Below, in pieces: positions 26,963 to 34,678 of a stretch of 64,000 nucleotides of DNA. Below the pieces are notes generated by a model. It was not told where the DNA came from. It saw nothing but the letters and a program-made list of their open reading frames with translations, and searched no databases. Position 1 is the first letter of the stretch. Each line of letters starts with the position of its first letter. Origin of the DNA: Nocardioides sp. HDW12B (GTDB lineage: Bacteria; Actinomycetota; Actinomycetes; Propionibacteriales; Nocardioidaceae); the NCBI RefSeq assembly GCF_011299595.1, contig NZ_CP049867.1, positions 1,116,001-1,180,000 on the forward strand. Direction: 5' to 3'. A program made the translations under genes and the position numbers.

Positions 26963-27796
26963 ATGACGACCGACGGCACGCCTCCCACGGGCGCCCCCGA
27001 CCCCGACGACATCGGACTGGCCGCCCGCCTCGGCGACGCCCTGGGCACGGCGGTCCGTCCCGACAACCTCGAGCGGGAGCTGCGCGCGGCCACCTCGGGC
27101 ATCCGCGAGGCGTTCGGTGCCGCGGCCTGCTCCTTCGCCCAGGTGCAGCCGGACGGGGCGACCCTGCGCTTCGCCGCGGCCGACGGCGCCGGCGCCGAGG
27201 AGATCGTCGGCGTGAGCCTGCCGGTGAGCCGCGGCATCGTCGGGTGGGTGGCGATGTCGGGGGAGCCGATCCAGGTCGCCGACGTCGCCTCGGACAAGCG
27301 CTTCGCCCGTGACGTCGCCGAGTCCACCCACTACGTGCCGACGACGATCATGGCGGCGCCGGTGCTCGACGCGCACGGCGACATCGCCGGCGTCGTGGAG
27401 GTCCTCGACCCCGCCGAGGCGCCGGCGGGCGGCCCGGCCCGCGACTCCGGCCGCGACCTCACGATCCTGGGGCTGCTGGCCGCGCAGCTCGGCTCCATCA
27501 TCCGGCTCTCCGCGCTGTACGACGCCCTCGGCACGGGCCTGCTGCGGACCCTGGCCGACCCCGAGGCCGGCGGCGCCTTCGACGAGGCCCTCGCGGCGGT
27601 GTCAGACCCCGAGGCCGGCGTGGCGCTGCAGGGCGTGGCCGAGGCCTTCCACGACCTGGCTGCGGCCGGGCCCGCGGCGGCCCGGATGGCCGAGCGCGTG
27701 CTGAGCGAGGTGGCGTCCTACGTCAGCCAGACCGCGCACCAGCCCGGCCGGGCCGGCGGCCGGTCGTCCCGCACCTCCGGTCGTCCCCGGCCATGA
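26963..27796 (+). CDS. GAF domain protein
   Basis: A 277-residue cytoplasmic protein with one GAF domain (about residues 30-180; RGIVGWVAMSGEPIQVADVASDKRF and MAAPVLDAHGDIAGVVEVLD are typical) and a C-terminal Ala-rich helical region ending in a basic Ser/Arg tail. No output domain (kinase, HTH, cyclase) is visible, so it may act through its neighbour. ATG 26963 overlaps no gene upstream; AAGACT at 26951-26956 fits a leaderless start. The stop overlaps the subtilase start by four bases, which strongly suggests the two proteins work together. Confidence 0.82.
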   Translation: MTTDGTPPTGAPDPDDIGLAARLGDALGTAVRPDNLERELRAATSGIREAFGAAACSFAQVQPDGATLRFAAADGAGAEEIVGVSLPVSRGIVGWVAMSGEPIQVADVASDKRFARDVAESTHYVPTTIMAAPVLDAHGDIAGVVEVLDPAEAPAGGPARDSGRDLTILGLLAAQLGSIIRLSALYDALGTGLLRTLADPEAGGAFDEALAAVSDPEAGVALQGVAEAFHDLAAAGPAAARMAERVLSEVASYVSQTAHQPGRAGGRSSRTSGRPRP

Positions 27797-28605
27797 CCGT
27801 GCTGCCCGAGTGGTCGGCGGCGTTCCTGGGCGACGGTCCCGGACGCACGATCGGTCTGCCGCTGCCGCAGGAGCGGCGCGAGTGGGCCTGGGGAGGAGCC
27901 ACCGGGGCCGGGGTGAAGGTTGCCGTGGTGGACAGCGGCGTCGACGCCTCGCACCCCGCCGTGCGTCACCTGGCCGGGGCCGTCGCGATCGAGCCGGACG
28001 CCGAGGCGGAGGACGGCTACCGCGTGGTCGAGGGCGACCACGAGGACCTCTACGGCCACGGCACCGCGTGCGCCGGGATCATCCGCGCGCTGGCGCCCGA
28101 GGCCGAGATCTACAGCGTCCGGGTGCTCGGCAGCAACCTGAAGGGCAAGACGTCGGCGTTCTACGGCGGCATCGCCTGGGCGGTCGCGAACGGCATGCAG
28201 GTGGTGAACATGAGCCTGAGCTCCAAGAGCGACCAGTGGTACGCCGCGCTGCACGAGGTGGTCGACGAGGCCTACTTCGCCGACGTGATGCTCGTGTGCG
28301 CGGCCAACAACATGCCGGGTCCGACGTACCCCTCGCAGTTCGCCTCCGTCTTCTCCGTGGCCGCGCTGGGCGGGGACCGGTCCGAGGCGCTCGCCTACAA
28401 CACCTCGCCGCCGGTGGAGTTCGGCGCCCGCGGGCTCGACCTCGACGTCGCCTGGACCGGAGGCACCACGATCAACGCGACGGGCAACAGCTTCGCTACC
28501 CCGCACGTCGCCGGCATGGCGGCGCGGATCCTCTCCAAGCACCCCGGGCTGACGCCGTTCCAGATGAAGGCGGTCCTGCACGCGATCGCCGACAACGCCG
28601 ACTGA
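27793..28605 (+). CDS. Cytoplasmic S8 family serine peptidase (subtilase)
   Basis: A 270-residue subtilisin-like protease with a complete triad: Asp47 in VAVVDSGVDASHP, His89 in YGHGTACAG and Ser233 in GNSFATPHVAG, plus an oxyanion Asn in CAANNMPG (172-173). There is no signal peptide and no I9 propeptide, so it is expected to act inside the cell, like processing proteases of some peptide pathways. It is translationally coupled to the GAF protein and is followed 192 bases later by a gene for an acidic 16-residue-repeat protein, a plausible substrate. GC-rich tandem 12-base repeats (GGAGCCCGGACT) occupy 28630-28664 after the stop. Confidence 0.9.
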   Translation: MTVLPEWSAAFLGDGPGRTIGLPLPQERREWAWGGATGAGVKVAVVDSGVDASHPAVRHLAGAVAIEPDAEAEDGYRVVEGDHEDLYGHGTACAGIIRALAPEAEIYSVRVLGSNLKGKTSAFYGGIAWAVANGMQVVNMSLSSKSDQWYAALHEVVDEAYFADVMLVCAANNMPGPTYPSQFASVFSVAALGGDRSEALAYNTSPPVEFGARGLDLDVAWTGGTTINATGNSFATPHVAGMAARILSKHPGLTPFQMKAVLHAIADNAD

Positions 28606-28687
28606 GACCCCGACCGAGGCTCGGACCGGAGCCCGGGCCGGAGCCCGGACTGGAGCCCGGACTGAAGGTCGGACGAGGGTCCCTGGT

Positions 28688-28736
28688 GTTCGGGACCGAA
28701 CGGTGGTTGTGTCGGCCAGCAGACGGTCCGCGGACC
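28688..28736. promoter_or_regulatory. Palindromes upstream of the EGHK-repeat gene
   Basis: GTTCGGGACCGAAC (28688-28701) and the perfect 12-mer GGTCCGCGGACC (28725-28736) flank TTGTGTCGGCCAGCAGACGG. The stretch aligns by eye with 24265-24310 upstream of the thioesterase gene. It is in the right place for operators about 60-110 bases before the start codon at 28798. Confidence 0.55.
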
Positions 28737-28797
28737 GGCGGGCGGCGAGAGTAGTGGCACGGACAAGAACCCACCTACACACCCCCAGGGGGACACC

Positions 28798-29334
28798 ATG
28801 AGCACCTTCCAGCCCGGCGACGAGACCTTCGACGACGTGACCGGCCACAAGCTTCCGGTCCGCGGCGCGGTCCCCGAGGACGAGTCCACGACCGAGGGCC
28901 ACGGCTTCCGGGCGCTCGCCCTCCCGGACGACGAGACCGACCAGGCCGACGAGGTCGAGGGGCACAAGCTGGCCCGGACGAACTTCACCGACGACGAGGA
29001 GGTGGAGGGCCACAAGCTGGCGCGGACGAACTTCACCGGCGACGACGAGGTCGAGGGCCACAAGCTGGCCAGGACGAACTTCAACGACGACGACGAGGTC
29101 GAGGGCCACAAGCTGGCCAGGACGAACTTCACCGACGACGACGAGGTGGAGGGCCACAAGCTGGCCAGGACGAACTTCAACGACGACGACGAGGTGGAGG
29201 GGCACAAGCTGGCCAGGACGAACTTCACCGACGACGACGAGGTCGAGGGCCACCGCATCCAGGCCCTGCCCGGCGACCTGCCGGCCGACGCCGACGACGA
29301 CGTCGAGGGCCACCGCCGCCCGATGGTGAAGTGA
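28798..29334 (+). CDS. Acidic tandem-repeat protein (EGHKLARTNF repeats), candidate multi-core peptide precursor
   Basis: A 178-residue acidic protein with ten xGH motifs. Six near-identical 16-residue units (EGHKLARTNF plus T/N and an acidic DDDEV linker) run from about residue 52 to 150. Diverged copies lie at the start (VTGHKLPVR, TEGHGFRAL) and end (VEGHRIQAL, VEGHRRPMVK). No cysteine, signal peptide or membrane segment. AGGGGGA precedes ATG 28798 by six bases, a strong ribosome site. The regular basic-hydrophobic core separated by acidic linkers resembles a multi-core precursor that a protease could cut; the subtilase gene is next door. No maturase of a known RiPP class is visible, so this stays an inference. 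Confidence 0.75.
   Translation: MSTFQPGDETFDDVTGHKLPVRGAVPEDESTTEGHGFRALALPDDETDQADEVEGHKLARTNFTDDEEVEGHKLARTNFTGDDEVEGHKLARTNFNDDDEVEGHKLARTNFTDDDEVEGHKLARTNFNDDDEVEGHKLARTNFTDDDEVEGHRIQALPGDLPADADDDVEGHRRPMVK
28951..29247 (+). repeat. 48-base coding tandem repeats
   Basis: Six in-frame units of 48 bases encode the EGHKLARTNF repeats. Units differ mostly at third positions (ctggcgcgg/ctggccagg) and at the T/N codon alternation, so they are expanding by duplication while the protein is kept. Confidence 0.85.
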
Positions 29335-29407
29335 CCCGCTCCTGACTCAGCTCTCCCACCGAGCCCCGCGGTACGACGTACCGCGGGGTTCGCTGCATCT
29401 GCCGGAG

Positions 29408-29469
29408 GGTTGTGGACGCCTCCCCAGGGGTGTGCGCCTTGGTCGGCGTCCATAACCCCGCGTTACATG
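29408..29469. repeat. Dispersed palindromic intergenic element, copy 2
   Basis: GGTTGTGGACGCC (29408-29420) pairs with GGCGTCCATAACC (29445-29457), followed by CCGCGTTACATG. One arm is shortened relative to copy 1. It lies between the converging EGHK-repeat gene and zur. Confidence 0.8.
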
Positions 29470-29494
29470 CGGTGGGACCTCGACCTCGCACGCA

Positions 29495-29549
29495 GGGGGA
29501 GGGGCCGGAGGGGGGAGGGGCCGGAGGGGGGAGGGGCCGGAGGGGTGGG
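29495..29549. repeat. G-rich 17-base tandem repeat
   Basis: About three units of GGGGAGGGGCCGGAGGG just beyond the zur stop. The G-runs could form quadruplex structures; no gene. Confidence 0.7.
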
Positions 29550-29550
29550 G

Positions 29551-29976
29551 TCAGCGGCAGGCGGGGCAGGTGCCGAAGATCTCGAGAGTGTGGCTGACGT
29601 CGGCGAAGTCGTGCTCCTCGGCGACGGAGGTGGCCCAGCGCTCGACGGTGGGACCCTCGACCTCGACGGTGCGGCCGCAGGCGCGGCACACGAGGTGGTG
29701 GTGGTGGGTGCCGCTGCAGCGGCGGTAGCGCGCCTCGCCGTCCTCGGCGCGCAGCACGTCGACCTGGTCGCTCTCCGCCATCGCCTGCAGGGTGCGGTAG
29801 ACCGTCGACAGCCCGACCTGGTCGCCGCCCTGGCGCAGCAGGTCGTGGATCTCCTGGGCCGAGCGGAAGTCCTCGAGCCCGGCCAGGCAGGCCGCGACGG
29901 CCCGGCGCTGGCGGGTGGGCCGGCCCCCGGTCAGGTCGGTGCCGGGCTCGGCGCTCGTCGGCTCAGTGCTCGTCAT
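29551..29976 (-). CDS. zur: Zinc uptake regulator Zur (Fur family)
   Basis: A 141-residue Fur-family repressor: winged helix (TRQRRAVAACL, SAQEIHDLLRQGGDQVGLSTVYRTLQ), the metal motif GTHHHHLVCRACGRTVEVEG and a second zinc pair TCPAC at the C-terminus. With zinc it binds Zur boxes. It is the last gene of the zinc uptake operon and overlaps znuB by 14 bases, so it is presumably autoregulated through the boxes upstream of znuA. In mycobacteria zur is instead paired with smtB. Confidence 0.9.
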   Translation of the reverse strand: MTSTEPTSAEPGTDLTGGRPTRQRRAVAACLAGLEDFRSAQEIHDLLRQGGDQVGLSTVYRTLQAMAESDQVDVLRAEDGEARYRRCSGTHHHHLVCRACGRTVEVEGPTVERWATSVAEEHDFADVSHTLEIFGTCPACR

Positions 29977-30961
29977 AGTGGCTCCCGTGGGGTGCGTGGC
30001 GGTGGCCGTCGTGCACGTAGTCGACGTGGTCGCCGTGGCGGACCGCGAGGTGACCGCAGTCGGGTCCGTGAAGGTGGCCGTGGTCCTCGGGCACCACGTG
30101 GTGGGTGTCGTCGAGCTCGAAGGCGTCGGTCTCGTGGCCGAAGGGCTGGCGTCGCCGCAGCCGCGAGCGCGACCACATGCCCACCGGCCAGGCGAGGGCG
30201 AAGCCGGCCAGCGCGATCAGCACGATGGTCGCTCCCGGCTGGACGTCGACGTACGCCGAGACCATCAGCCCGGAGACCGACGCGACCGTCCCGACGACCA
30301 TCGCGGCGAGCAGCGTCGCGCGGAACGTCCGGGTCACCTGCTGCACCGTCGCCACCGGCACCACCATGAGAGCGCTGACCAGCAGCAGCCCGACGGTGCG
30401 CATCGCGACGGTGACGGTGACGGCGGCGAGCACCGAGACCAGCATGTTGTAGGCCCGGACGTTGACCCCGGCGACCCGGGCGAAGTCGGGGTCCTGGGTG
30501 ATCGCGAACAGTCGTGGGGCGAGGCCGACACTGAGGGCCACCACCGCCGTGGCCAGACCCACGACGATCCACAGGTCGTTGTCGTCGACGGTCACGATCG
30601 ACCCGAAGAGGTAGCGGTTCAGCGTGTTCGCGCCCTGCCCGGCGAGCCCGGTCAGCAGCAGGCCACCGGCGATGCCGCCGTAGAACATCAGTGCCAGGGC
30701 GACGTCGCCGCTGGTCCCGCGCTCGCGCACGATCTCGACGACCACCGAGGCGATGATCGCGACCACGACCGCGGCGAGGACGGGGGAGGTCTGCGTGAGC
30801 AGCCCGATGGCGACGCCGGTGACGGCGACGTGGCCGATGCCGTCGCCCATGAGGGCCTGACGGCGCTGCACGAGGTAGGTGCCGACGGCGGGTGCGGCCA
30901 GCCCGGTGACGACGGCGGCGAGCAGCGCGCGCTGCATGAATTCGAGGGCGAGGATGCTCAT
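29963..30961 (-). CDS. znuB: Zinc ABC transporter permease with His-rich tail
   Basis: A 332-residue ABC-3 family permease with about eight membrane helices (LLAAVVTGLAAPAVGTYLVQRR at the start, GDGIGHVAVTGVAIGLL). The final 55 or so residues form a cytoplasmic tail with about 17 His (DDTHHVVPEDHGHLHG ... HDGHRHAPHGSHYDEH), unusual in length and probably metal-binding. Start overlaps the znuC stop by four bases. Imports Zn2+ across the membrane with ZnuA and ZnuC. Confidence 0.92.
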   Translation of the reverse strand: MSILALEFMQRALLAAVVTGLAAPAVGTYLVQRRQALMGDGIGHVAVTGVAIGLLTQTSPVLAAVVVAIIASVVVEIVRERGTSGDVALALMFYGGIAGGLLLTGLAGQGANTLNRYLFGSIVTVDDNDLWIVVGLATAVVALSVGLAPRLFAITQDPDFARVAGVNVRAYNMLVSVLAAVTVTVAMRTVGLLLVSALMVVPVATVQQVTRTFRATLLAAMVVGTVASVSGLMVSAYVDVQPGATIVLIALAGFALAWPVGMWSRSRLRRRQPFGHETDAFELDDTHHVVPEDHGHLHGPDCGHLAVRHGDHVDYVHDGHRHAPHGSHYDEH

Positions 30962-31815
30962 CGGCGCGGCTCGTGGTCCTGGGGGCGCTGCGACCCGTCC
31001 GCCTGCGCGCGCGGGACCTCGAGCGGTCCCCGGACGTCAGGGGAGTAGTCGTCGTGCGCCTGGTGTGTCGGCGGGTGGTGGGCGTGCGAGTGCGGCACGT
31101 CGTGGAACGTGCCGAGGGGGTCGCCGTCGTAGGCGACGCGGCCCTCGCGCATCACGACCGTGCGCGTGATCAGCGGCGCGAGCGGGCCCATCTCGTGGGC
31201 GACCAGCAGGATCGTGGTGCCGCGGGCGACCAGCCGCTCGATGATCGCGGCGAAGCTCTCCTGGCTGGTCAGGTCGACGCCGGCGGTCGGCTCGTCGAGG
31301 ACGAGCAGGTCCGGCTCGGCCGCGAGCGCGCGGGCGATGAGGACGCGCTGCTGCTGCCCGCCCGAGAGGACAGCGGTGCCGTCCTTCGCGCGGTCGGCCA
31401 GGTCGACGGCCTCGAGCGCGTCCTGCACCGCGCGCCGGTCGACGGCGCGCAGCGGCTGCCAGGCTCGGCGGTGGGCCAGGCGACCGGCGGTCACGACCTC
31501 GCGGACGCTGGCCGGGACGCCGGTGGTGGCGGTGATCCGCTGCGGGACGTAGCCGACCCGGCGGTGCTCGGTGAAGTGCGCGAGGTCGGTGCCGAAGAGC
31601 CTCACCGACCCGGTGCGCAGGGGGGTCAGCCCGAGCAGCGCCCGGACCAGGGTGGACTTGCCCGAGCCGTTGGCGCCGAGCACCGCGACGACCTCGCCGG
31701 CGTGCACGGCGAGGTCGAGGTGGCGCAGGATCGGGCGTCCGCCCAGCACGACGCCGCCGTCGGAGATCTCGACGACGGTCGCGCGGGGGGCGGACGAGGG
31801 GGGCAGAGGCGTCAC
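30958..31815 (-). CDS. znuC: Zinc ABC transporter ATP-binding protein with His-rich tail
   Basis: A 285-residue ABC ATPase with Walker A GANGSGKST, signature LSGGQQQR and Walker B LLVLDEPTAGVD. The C-terminus adds a His-rich extension (HDVPHSHAHHPPTHQAHDD). GTG 31815 overlaps the znuA stop by four bases; the longer open frame upstream reads through znuA in another frame and is rejected. Energises zinc import at the inner face of the membrane. Confidence 0.92.
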   Translation of the reverse strand: MTPLPPSSAPRATVVEISDGGVVLGGRPILRHLDLAVHAGEVVAVLGANGSGKSTLVRALLGLTPLRTGSVRLFGTDLAHFTEHRRVGYVPQRITATTGVPASVREVVTAGRLAHRRAWQPLRAVDRRAVQDALEAVDLADRAKDGTAVLSGGQQQRVLIARALAAEPDLLVLDEPTAGVDLTSQESFAAIIERLVARGTTILLVAHEMGPLAPLITRTVVMREGRVAYDGDPLGTFHDVPHSHAHHPPTHQAHDDYSPDVRGPLEVPRAQADGSQRPQDHEPRR

Positions 31816-32759
31816 GAGCAGGAGTTCGCCGTCCGGATGGCCTCGAGGTTGCTCTCCATGAGGGAAAGGTAGTCCTCGTCCTCGGTCTCGTCGGTCAGAC
31901 CCTCGATCGGGTCGAGCACGGCGGTCTCGATGCCGAGGCCGTCGGCCAGGGTCTCGGCGAGCGCGGGGCTCACCAGGGTCTCGTAGAACACGGTCGTCAC
32001 GCCCTCGTCGGTGATGACGTCCTGCAGCTCCGCCAGCCGGGCGGGGGACGGCTCGGCGTCGGGGGAGATGCCGGCGATGGGGGCCACCTCGATGCCGTAG
32101 GTGCCGAGGTAGGAGAACGCGTCGTGGCTCACCACGATCGTGTCGGTCTCGCACGACGCCAGACCGGTGCGCATCTGCTCGGCGAGCGAGCCCAGGTCGT
32201 CCTCCAGCGCCGTCAGGTTGGCGGCGTAGGCCTCGGCGTTGTCCGGGTCGGCCTCGGCCAGCTGCTCCTCCAGGGCCGCGGCGACCGACGACATCCGCTC
32301 GGGGTCGAGCCAGAAGTGGGGGTCGGTGCCGTCGGCTCCCTCGGCCGCATGGTCGTGCCCCTCCTCGCCCTCGTGCTCGGCGTGCTCCTCGGGGTCCTCC
32401 TCGGCGGCGAGCAGGTCGGCGGAGTCAGCGGCGTCGACGACGCGCTCGGGCCCGTTCTGCTCCAGCGCGTCGTCCACCGCGGGTTGGAAGCCGGCCAGGT
32501 GGACCGCCACGTCGGCGTCGGCCAGCTCGGCCGTCTGCTGCACGCCGATCTCCAGGTCGTGGGGCTCCTGGCCGGGGCTGGTCAGGTTGACCACGGTGGC
32601 GTCGGGGCCACCGATGCGCTCGGCCAGGTACTGCAGGGGGTACATCGAGGTCACGACGGTGACCTCGTCGCCGCCGGCGGCGGAGGCGTCGTCGCCGCAG
32701 GCGGCGAGGGGGAGCAGCAACAGGGACGCGGCGGGGAGCGCGAGGCGACGGGTGAACAT
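31812..32759 (-). CDS. znuA: Zinc ABC transporter substrate-binding lipoprotein
   Basis: A 315-residue metal-binding lipoprotein: signal peptide ending LAAC, the cluster-A1 fold segments VVTSMYPLQYLAERIGG, a His/acid-rich loop (EEHAEHEGEEGHDHAAEG) and TDPHFWLDPERM, with a second metal His region at VVSHDAFSYLG. Binds Zn2+ outside the membrane. ATG 32759 is preferred: a GAGAAT -10 and TTGACA -35 with 18 bases between place the transcript start at or near it (leaderless), and the promoter is covered by two Zur boxes. A TTG at 32774 would add five residues. Confidence 0.92.
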   Translation of the reverse strand: MFTRRLALPAASLLLLPLAACGDDASAAGGDEVTVVTSMYPLQYLAERIGGPDATVVNLTSPGQEPHDLEIGVQQTAELADADVAVHLAGFQPAVDDALEQNGPERVVDAADSADLLAAEEDPEEHAEHEGEEGHDHAAEGADGTDPHFWLDPERMSSVAAALEEQLAEADPDNAEAYAANLTALEDDLGSLAEQMRTGLASCETDTIVVSHDAFSYLGTYGIEVAPIAGISPDAEPSPARLAELQDVITDEGVTTVFYETLVSPALAETLADGLGIETAVLDPIEGLTDETEDEDYLSLMESNLEAIRTANSCS

Positions 32760-32795
32760 GACAACTATTCTCAAGAGGAATGAGAACCGTTGTCA
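32759..32795. promoter_or_regulatory. Two Zur boxes over the znuA promoter
   Basis: TGACAACTATTCTCA (32759-32773) and TGAGAACCGTTGTCA (32781-32795) both fit the actinobacterial Zur pattern TGAnAAn-n-nTTnTCA and are centred 22 bases apart, two helical turns. The outer ends also make a longer dyad, TGACAAC...GTTGTCA. They cover the -35 and -10 of the minus-strand znu operon and lie about 35 bases before the divergent monooxygenase-like gene. Confidence 0.85.
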
Positions 32796-32829
32796 AGTTG
32801 GTCGGTGCGCGGGGGCCTACGATCGCCCC

Positions 32830-33147
32830 GTGATGGTCATCAACCGCTTCGTCGTCGAGCACGACTCCGACGCCTTCCGGGCCGAGATCGAGCGGGCCCG
32901 GGCCGTGCTGGCCGCGCAGAAGGGCTTCCTCGACGGCGCGGTCGGGCGCAACGTCGACGACCCCACTCGGTGGGTGCTGACGACCCGGTGGGAGGGGCCC
33001 GGCGCCTACCGCCGCGCGCTGTCGGCGTACGACGTCAAGGTCGAGGCCTGGCCGGTCCTGGGGCGTGCCGTCGACGAGCCCAGCGCCTACGAGACCCTGG
33101 AGCCGGGGGAGCGGGCCAACGACGCCCGCCCGCGCGTCACCGACTGA
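32830..33147 (+). CDS. Antibiotic biosynthesis monooxygenase (ABM)-like small protein
   Basis: A 105-residue protein with the ferredoxin-like ABM fold pattern: MVINRFVVEHDSDAFRAEIERARAVLAAQKGFLDGAVGRN and WVLTTRWEGPGAYRRAL. Such proteins act on aromatic or haem substrates or serve as small dimeric oxygenases; no function can be fixed here. GTG 32830 lies six bases after TACGAT (32818-32823), indicating a leaderless transcript. Divergent from znuA, so its promoter may be touched by Zur. Confidence 0.75.
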   Translation: MMVINRFVVEHDSDAFRAEIERARAVLAAQKGFLDGAVGRNVDDPTRWVLTTRWEGPGAYRRALSAYDVKVEAWPVLGRAVDEPSAYETLEPGERANDARPRVTD

Positions 33148-33172
33148 CCGGATCCCGGGCGTCACGGCGCAG

Positions 33173-33196
33173 AAGGCCCCACTAGGGTGGGGCCTT
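33173..33196 (+). terminator. Terminator hairpin before glyS
   Basis: AAGGCCCCA and TGGGGCCTT form a 9-base stem with a short CTAGGG loop, 25 bases after the monooxygenase-like gene. Confidence 0.75.
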
Positions 33197-33251
33197 CGTC
33201 CGGGGCGGTCAGCCAGGCCGTCGCACCACGACAGCGCAAGGAGCCACCAGC

Positions 33252-34652
33252 GTGTCCACCAAGTCAGGGGCCACCATCGACAGCGTCGTGAGTCTCGCCA
33301 AGCGGCGCGGCTTCGTCTACCCGTGCGGGGAGATCTACGGCGGCACGCGCTCGGCCTGGGACTACGGCCCGCTCGGGGTGGAGCTCAAGGAGAACATCAA
33401 GCGCCAGTGGTGGCGCGCCATGGTGCAGCGCCGCCAGGACGTCGTTGGGCTCGACTCCAGCGTCATCCTCCCGACCCGCACCTGGGAGGCCTCCGGGCAC
33501 CTCAAGACCTTCAGCGACCCGCTGGTCGAGTGCCAGTCGTGCCACAAGCGCTTCCGCGAGGACCACCTGCAGGAGGACTTCGCCACCAAGAAGGGGCTCG
33601 ACGACCCCGACGCCGTGGACATCAACGAGTCGGTGGCCTGCCCCAACTGCGGCACCCGCAACGCCTGGACCGAGCCGCGGGCGTTCAACATGATGCTCAA
33701 GACCTACCTCGGCGTCATCGAGGACGAGTCCGGGCTGCACTACCTGCGCCCCGAGACCGCCCAGGGCATCTTCCTCAACTTCGCCAACGTGCTCACCAGC
33801 AGCCGGCAGAAGCCGCCCTTCGGCATCGCCCAGATGGGCAAGAGCTTCCGCAACGAGATCACGCCGGGCAACTTCATCTTCCGCACGCGCGAGTTCGAGC
33901 AGATGGAGATGGAGTTCTTCGTCAAGCCCGGCGAGGACGAGGAGTGGCACCAGCACTGGATCGACGAGCGCACCCGGTGGTACACCGACCTCGGCATCAA
34001 GCCCGAGAACCTGCGCCACTTCGAGCACCCGGCCGAGAAGCTCTCGCACTACTCCAAGCGCACCGTCGACATCGAGTACCGCTTCGGGTTCTCCGGGCGT
34101 GACTTCGAGGAGCTCGAGGGCATCGCGAACCGCACCGACTTCGACCTCAAGCAGCACAGCGAGTTCTCCGGCAAGGACCTGTCCTACTTCGACCAGGCCA
34201 GCAACGAGCGCTACGTGCCCTACGTCATCGAGCCGGCAGCGGGGCTGACCCGCAGCCTCATGGCGTTCCTCATCGACGCCTACTCCGAGGACGAGGCCCC
34301 CAACACCAAGGGCGGCGTCGACAAGCGCACGGTCCTGCGGCTCGACCCGCGGCTCGCGCCGGTGAAGGTGGCGGTGCTGCCGCTGTCACGCAACGCCGAC
34401 CTCACGCCGAAGGCGCAGAAGCTGGCCGCGGACCTCCGCGAGCACTGGACGGTCGACTTCGACGACGCCGGTGCCATCGGTCGCCGCTACCGCCGCCAGG
34501 ACGAGATCGGTACGCCGTACTGCGTCACGGTCGACTTCGACACCCTCGACGACGACGCGGTGACCGTCCGGGACCGCGACACCATGGCGCAGGAGCGGGT
34601 GGGCCTCGACGGGGTCCGTTCCTGGTTCGCGGAGCGTCTCCTCGGCTGCTGA
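33252..34652 (+). CDS. glyS: Glycyl-tRNA synthetase (alpha-2 type)
   Basis: A 466-residue class II synthetase of the dimeric archaeal/eukaryal-like form common in actinobacteria: [25 protein letters not shown], a zinc-like CQSC/CPNC pair (bases about 33530 and 33640), motif 2 [25 protein letters not shown] and motif 3 [16 protein letters not shown], then the anticodon-binding domain. It charges tRNA-Gly in the cytoplasm. GTG 33252 is preceded by AAGGAG. The gene order zur-glyS is kept as in related actinobacteria. Confidence 0.96.
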   Translation: MSTKSGATIDSVVSLAKRRGFVYPCGEIYGGTRSAWDYGPLGVELKENIKRQWWRAMVQRRQDVVGLDSSVILPTRTWEASGHLKTFSDPLVECQSCHKRFREDHLQEDFATKKGLDDPDAVDINESVACPNCGTRNAWTEPRAFNMMLKTYLGVIEDESGLHYLRPETAQGIFLNFANVLTSSRQKPPFGIAQMGKSFRNEITPGNFIFRTREFEQMEMEFFVKPGEDEEWHQHWIDERTRWYTDLGIKPENLRHFEHPAEKLSHYSKRTVDIEYRFGFSGRDFEELEGIANRTDFDLKQHSEFSGKDLSYFDQASNERYVPYVIEPAAGLTRSLMAFLIDAYSEDEAPNTKGGVDKRTVLRLDPRLAPVKVAVLPLSRNADLTPKAQKLAADLREHWTVDFDDAGAIGRRYRRQDEIGTPYCVTVDFDTLDDDAVTVRDRDTMAQERVGLDGVRSWFAERLLGC

Positions 34653-34678
34653 GGCTCCGAGCAGGCAGAATCAGTGGA

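Noticed and set aside
28951-29247. Regular 48-base repeats considered as a CRISPR array
   Set aside because: The units are adjacent without unique spacers and are in frame with a protein that has a good ribosome site.
33197-33251. T-box leader before glyS
   Set aside because: Only about 55 bases separate a terminator from the start codon, and no T-box sequence is present.
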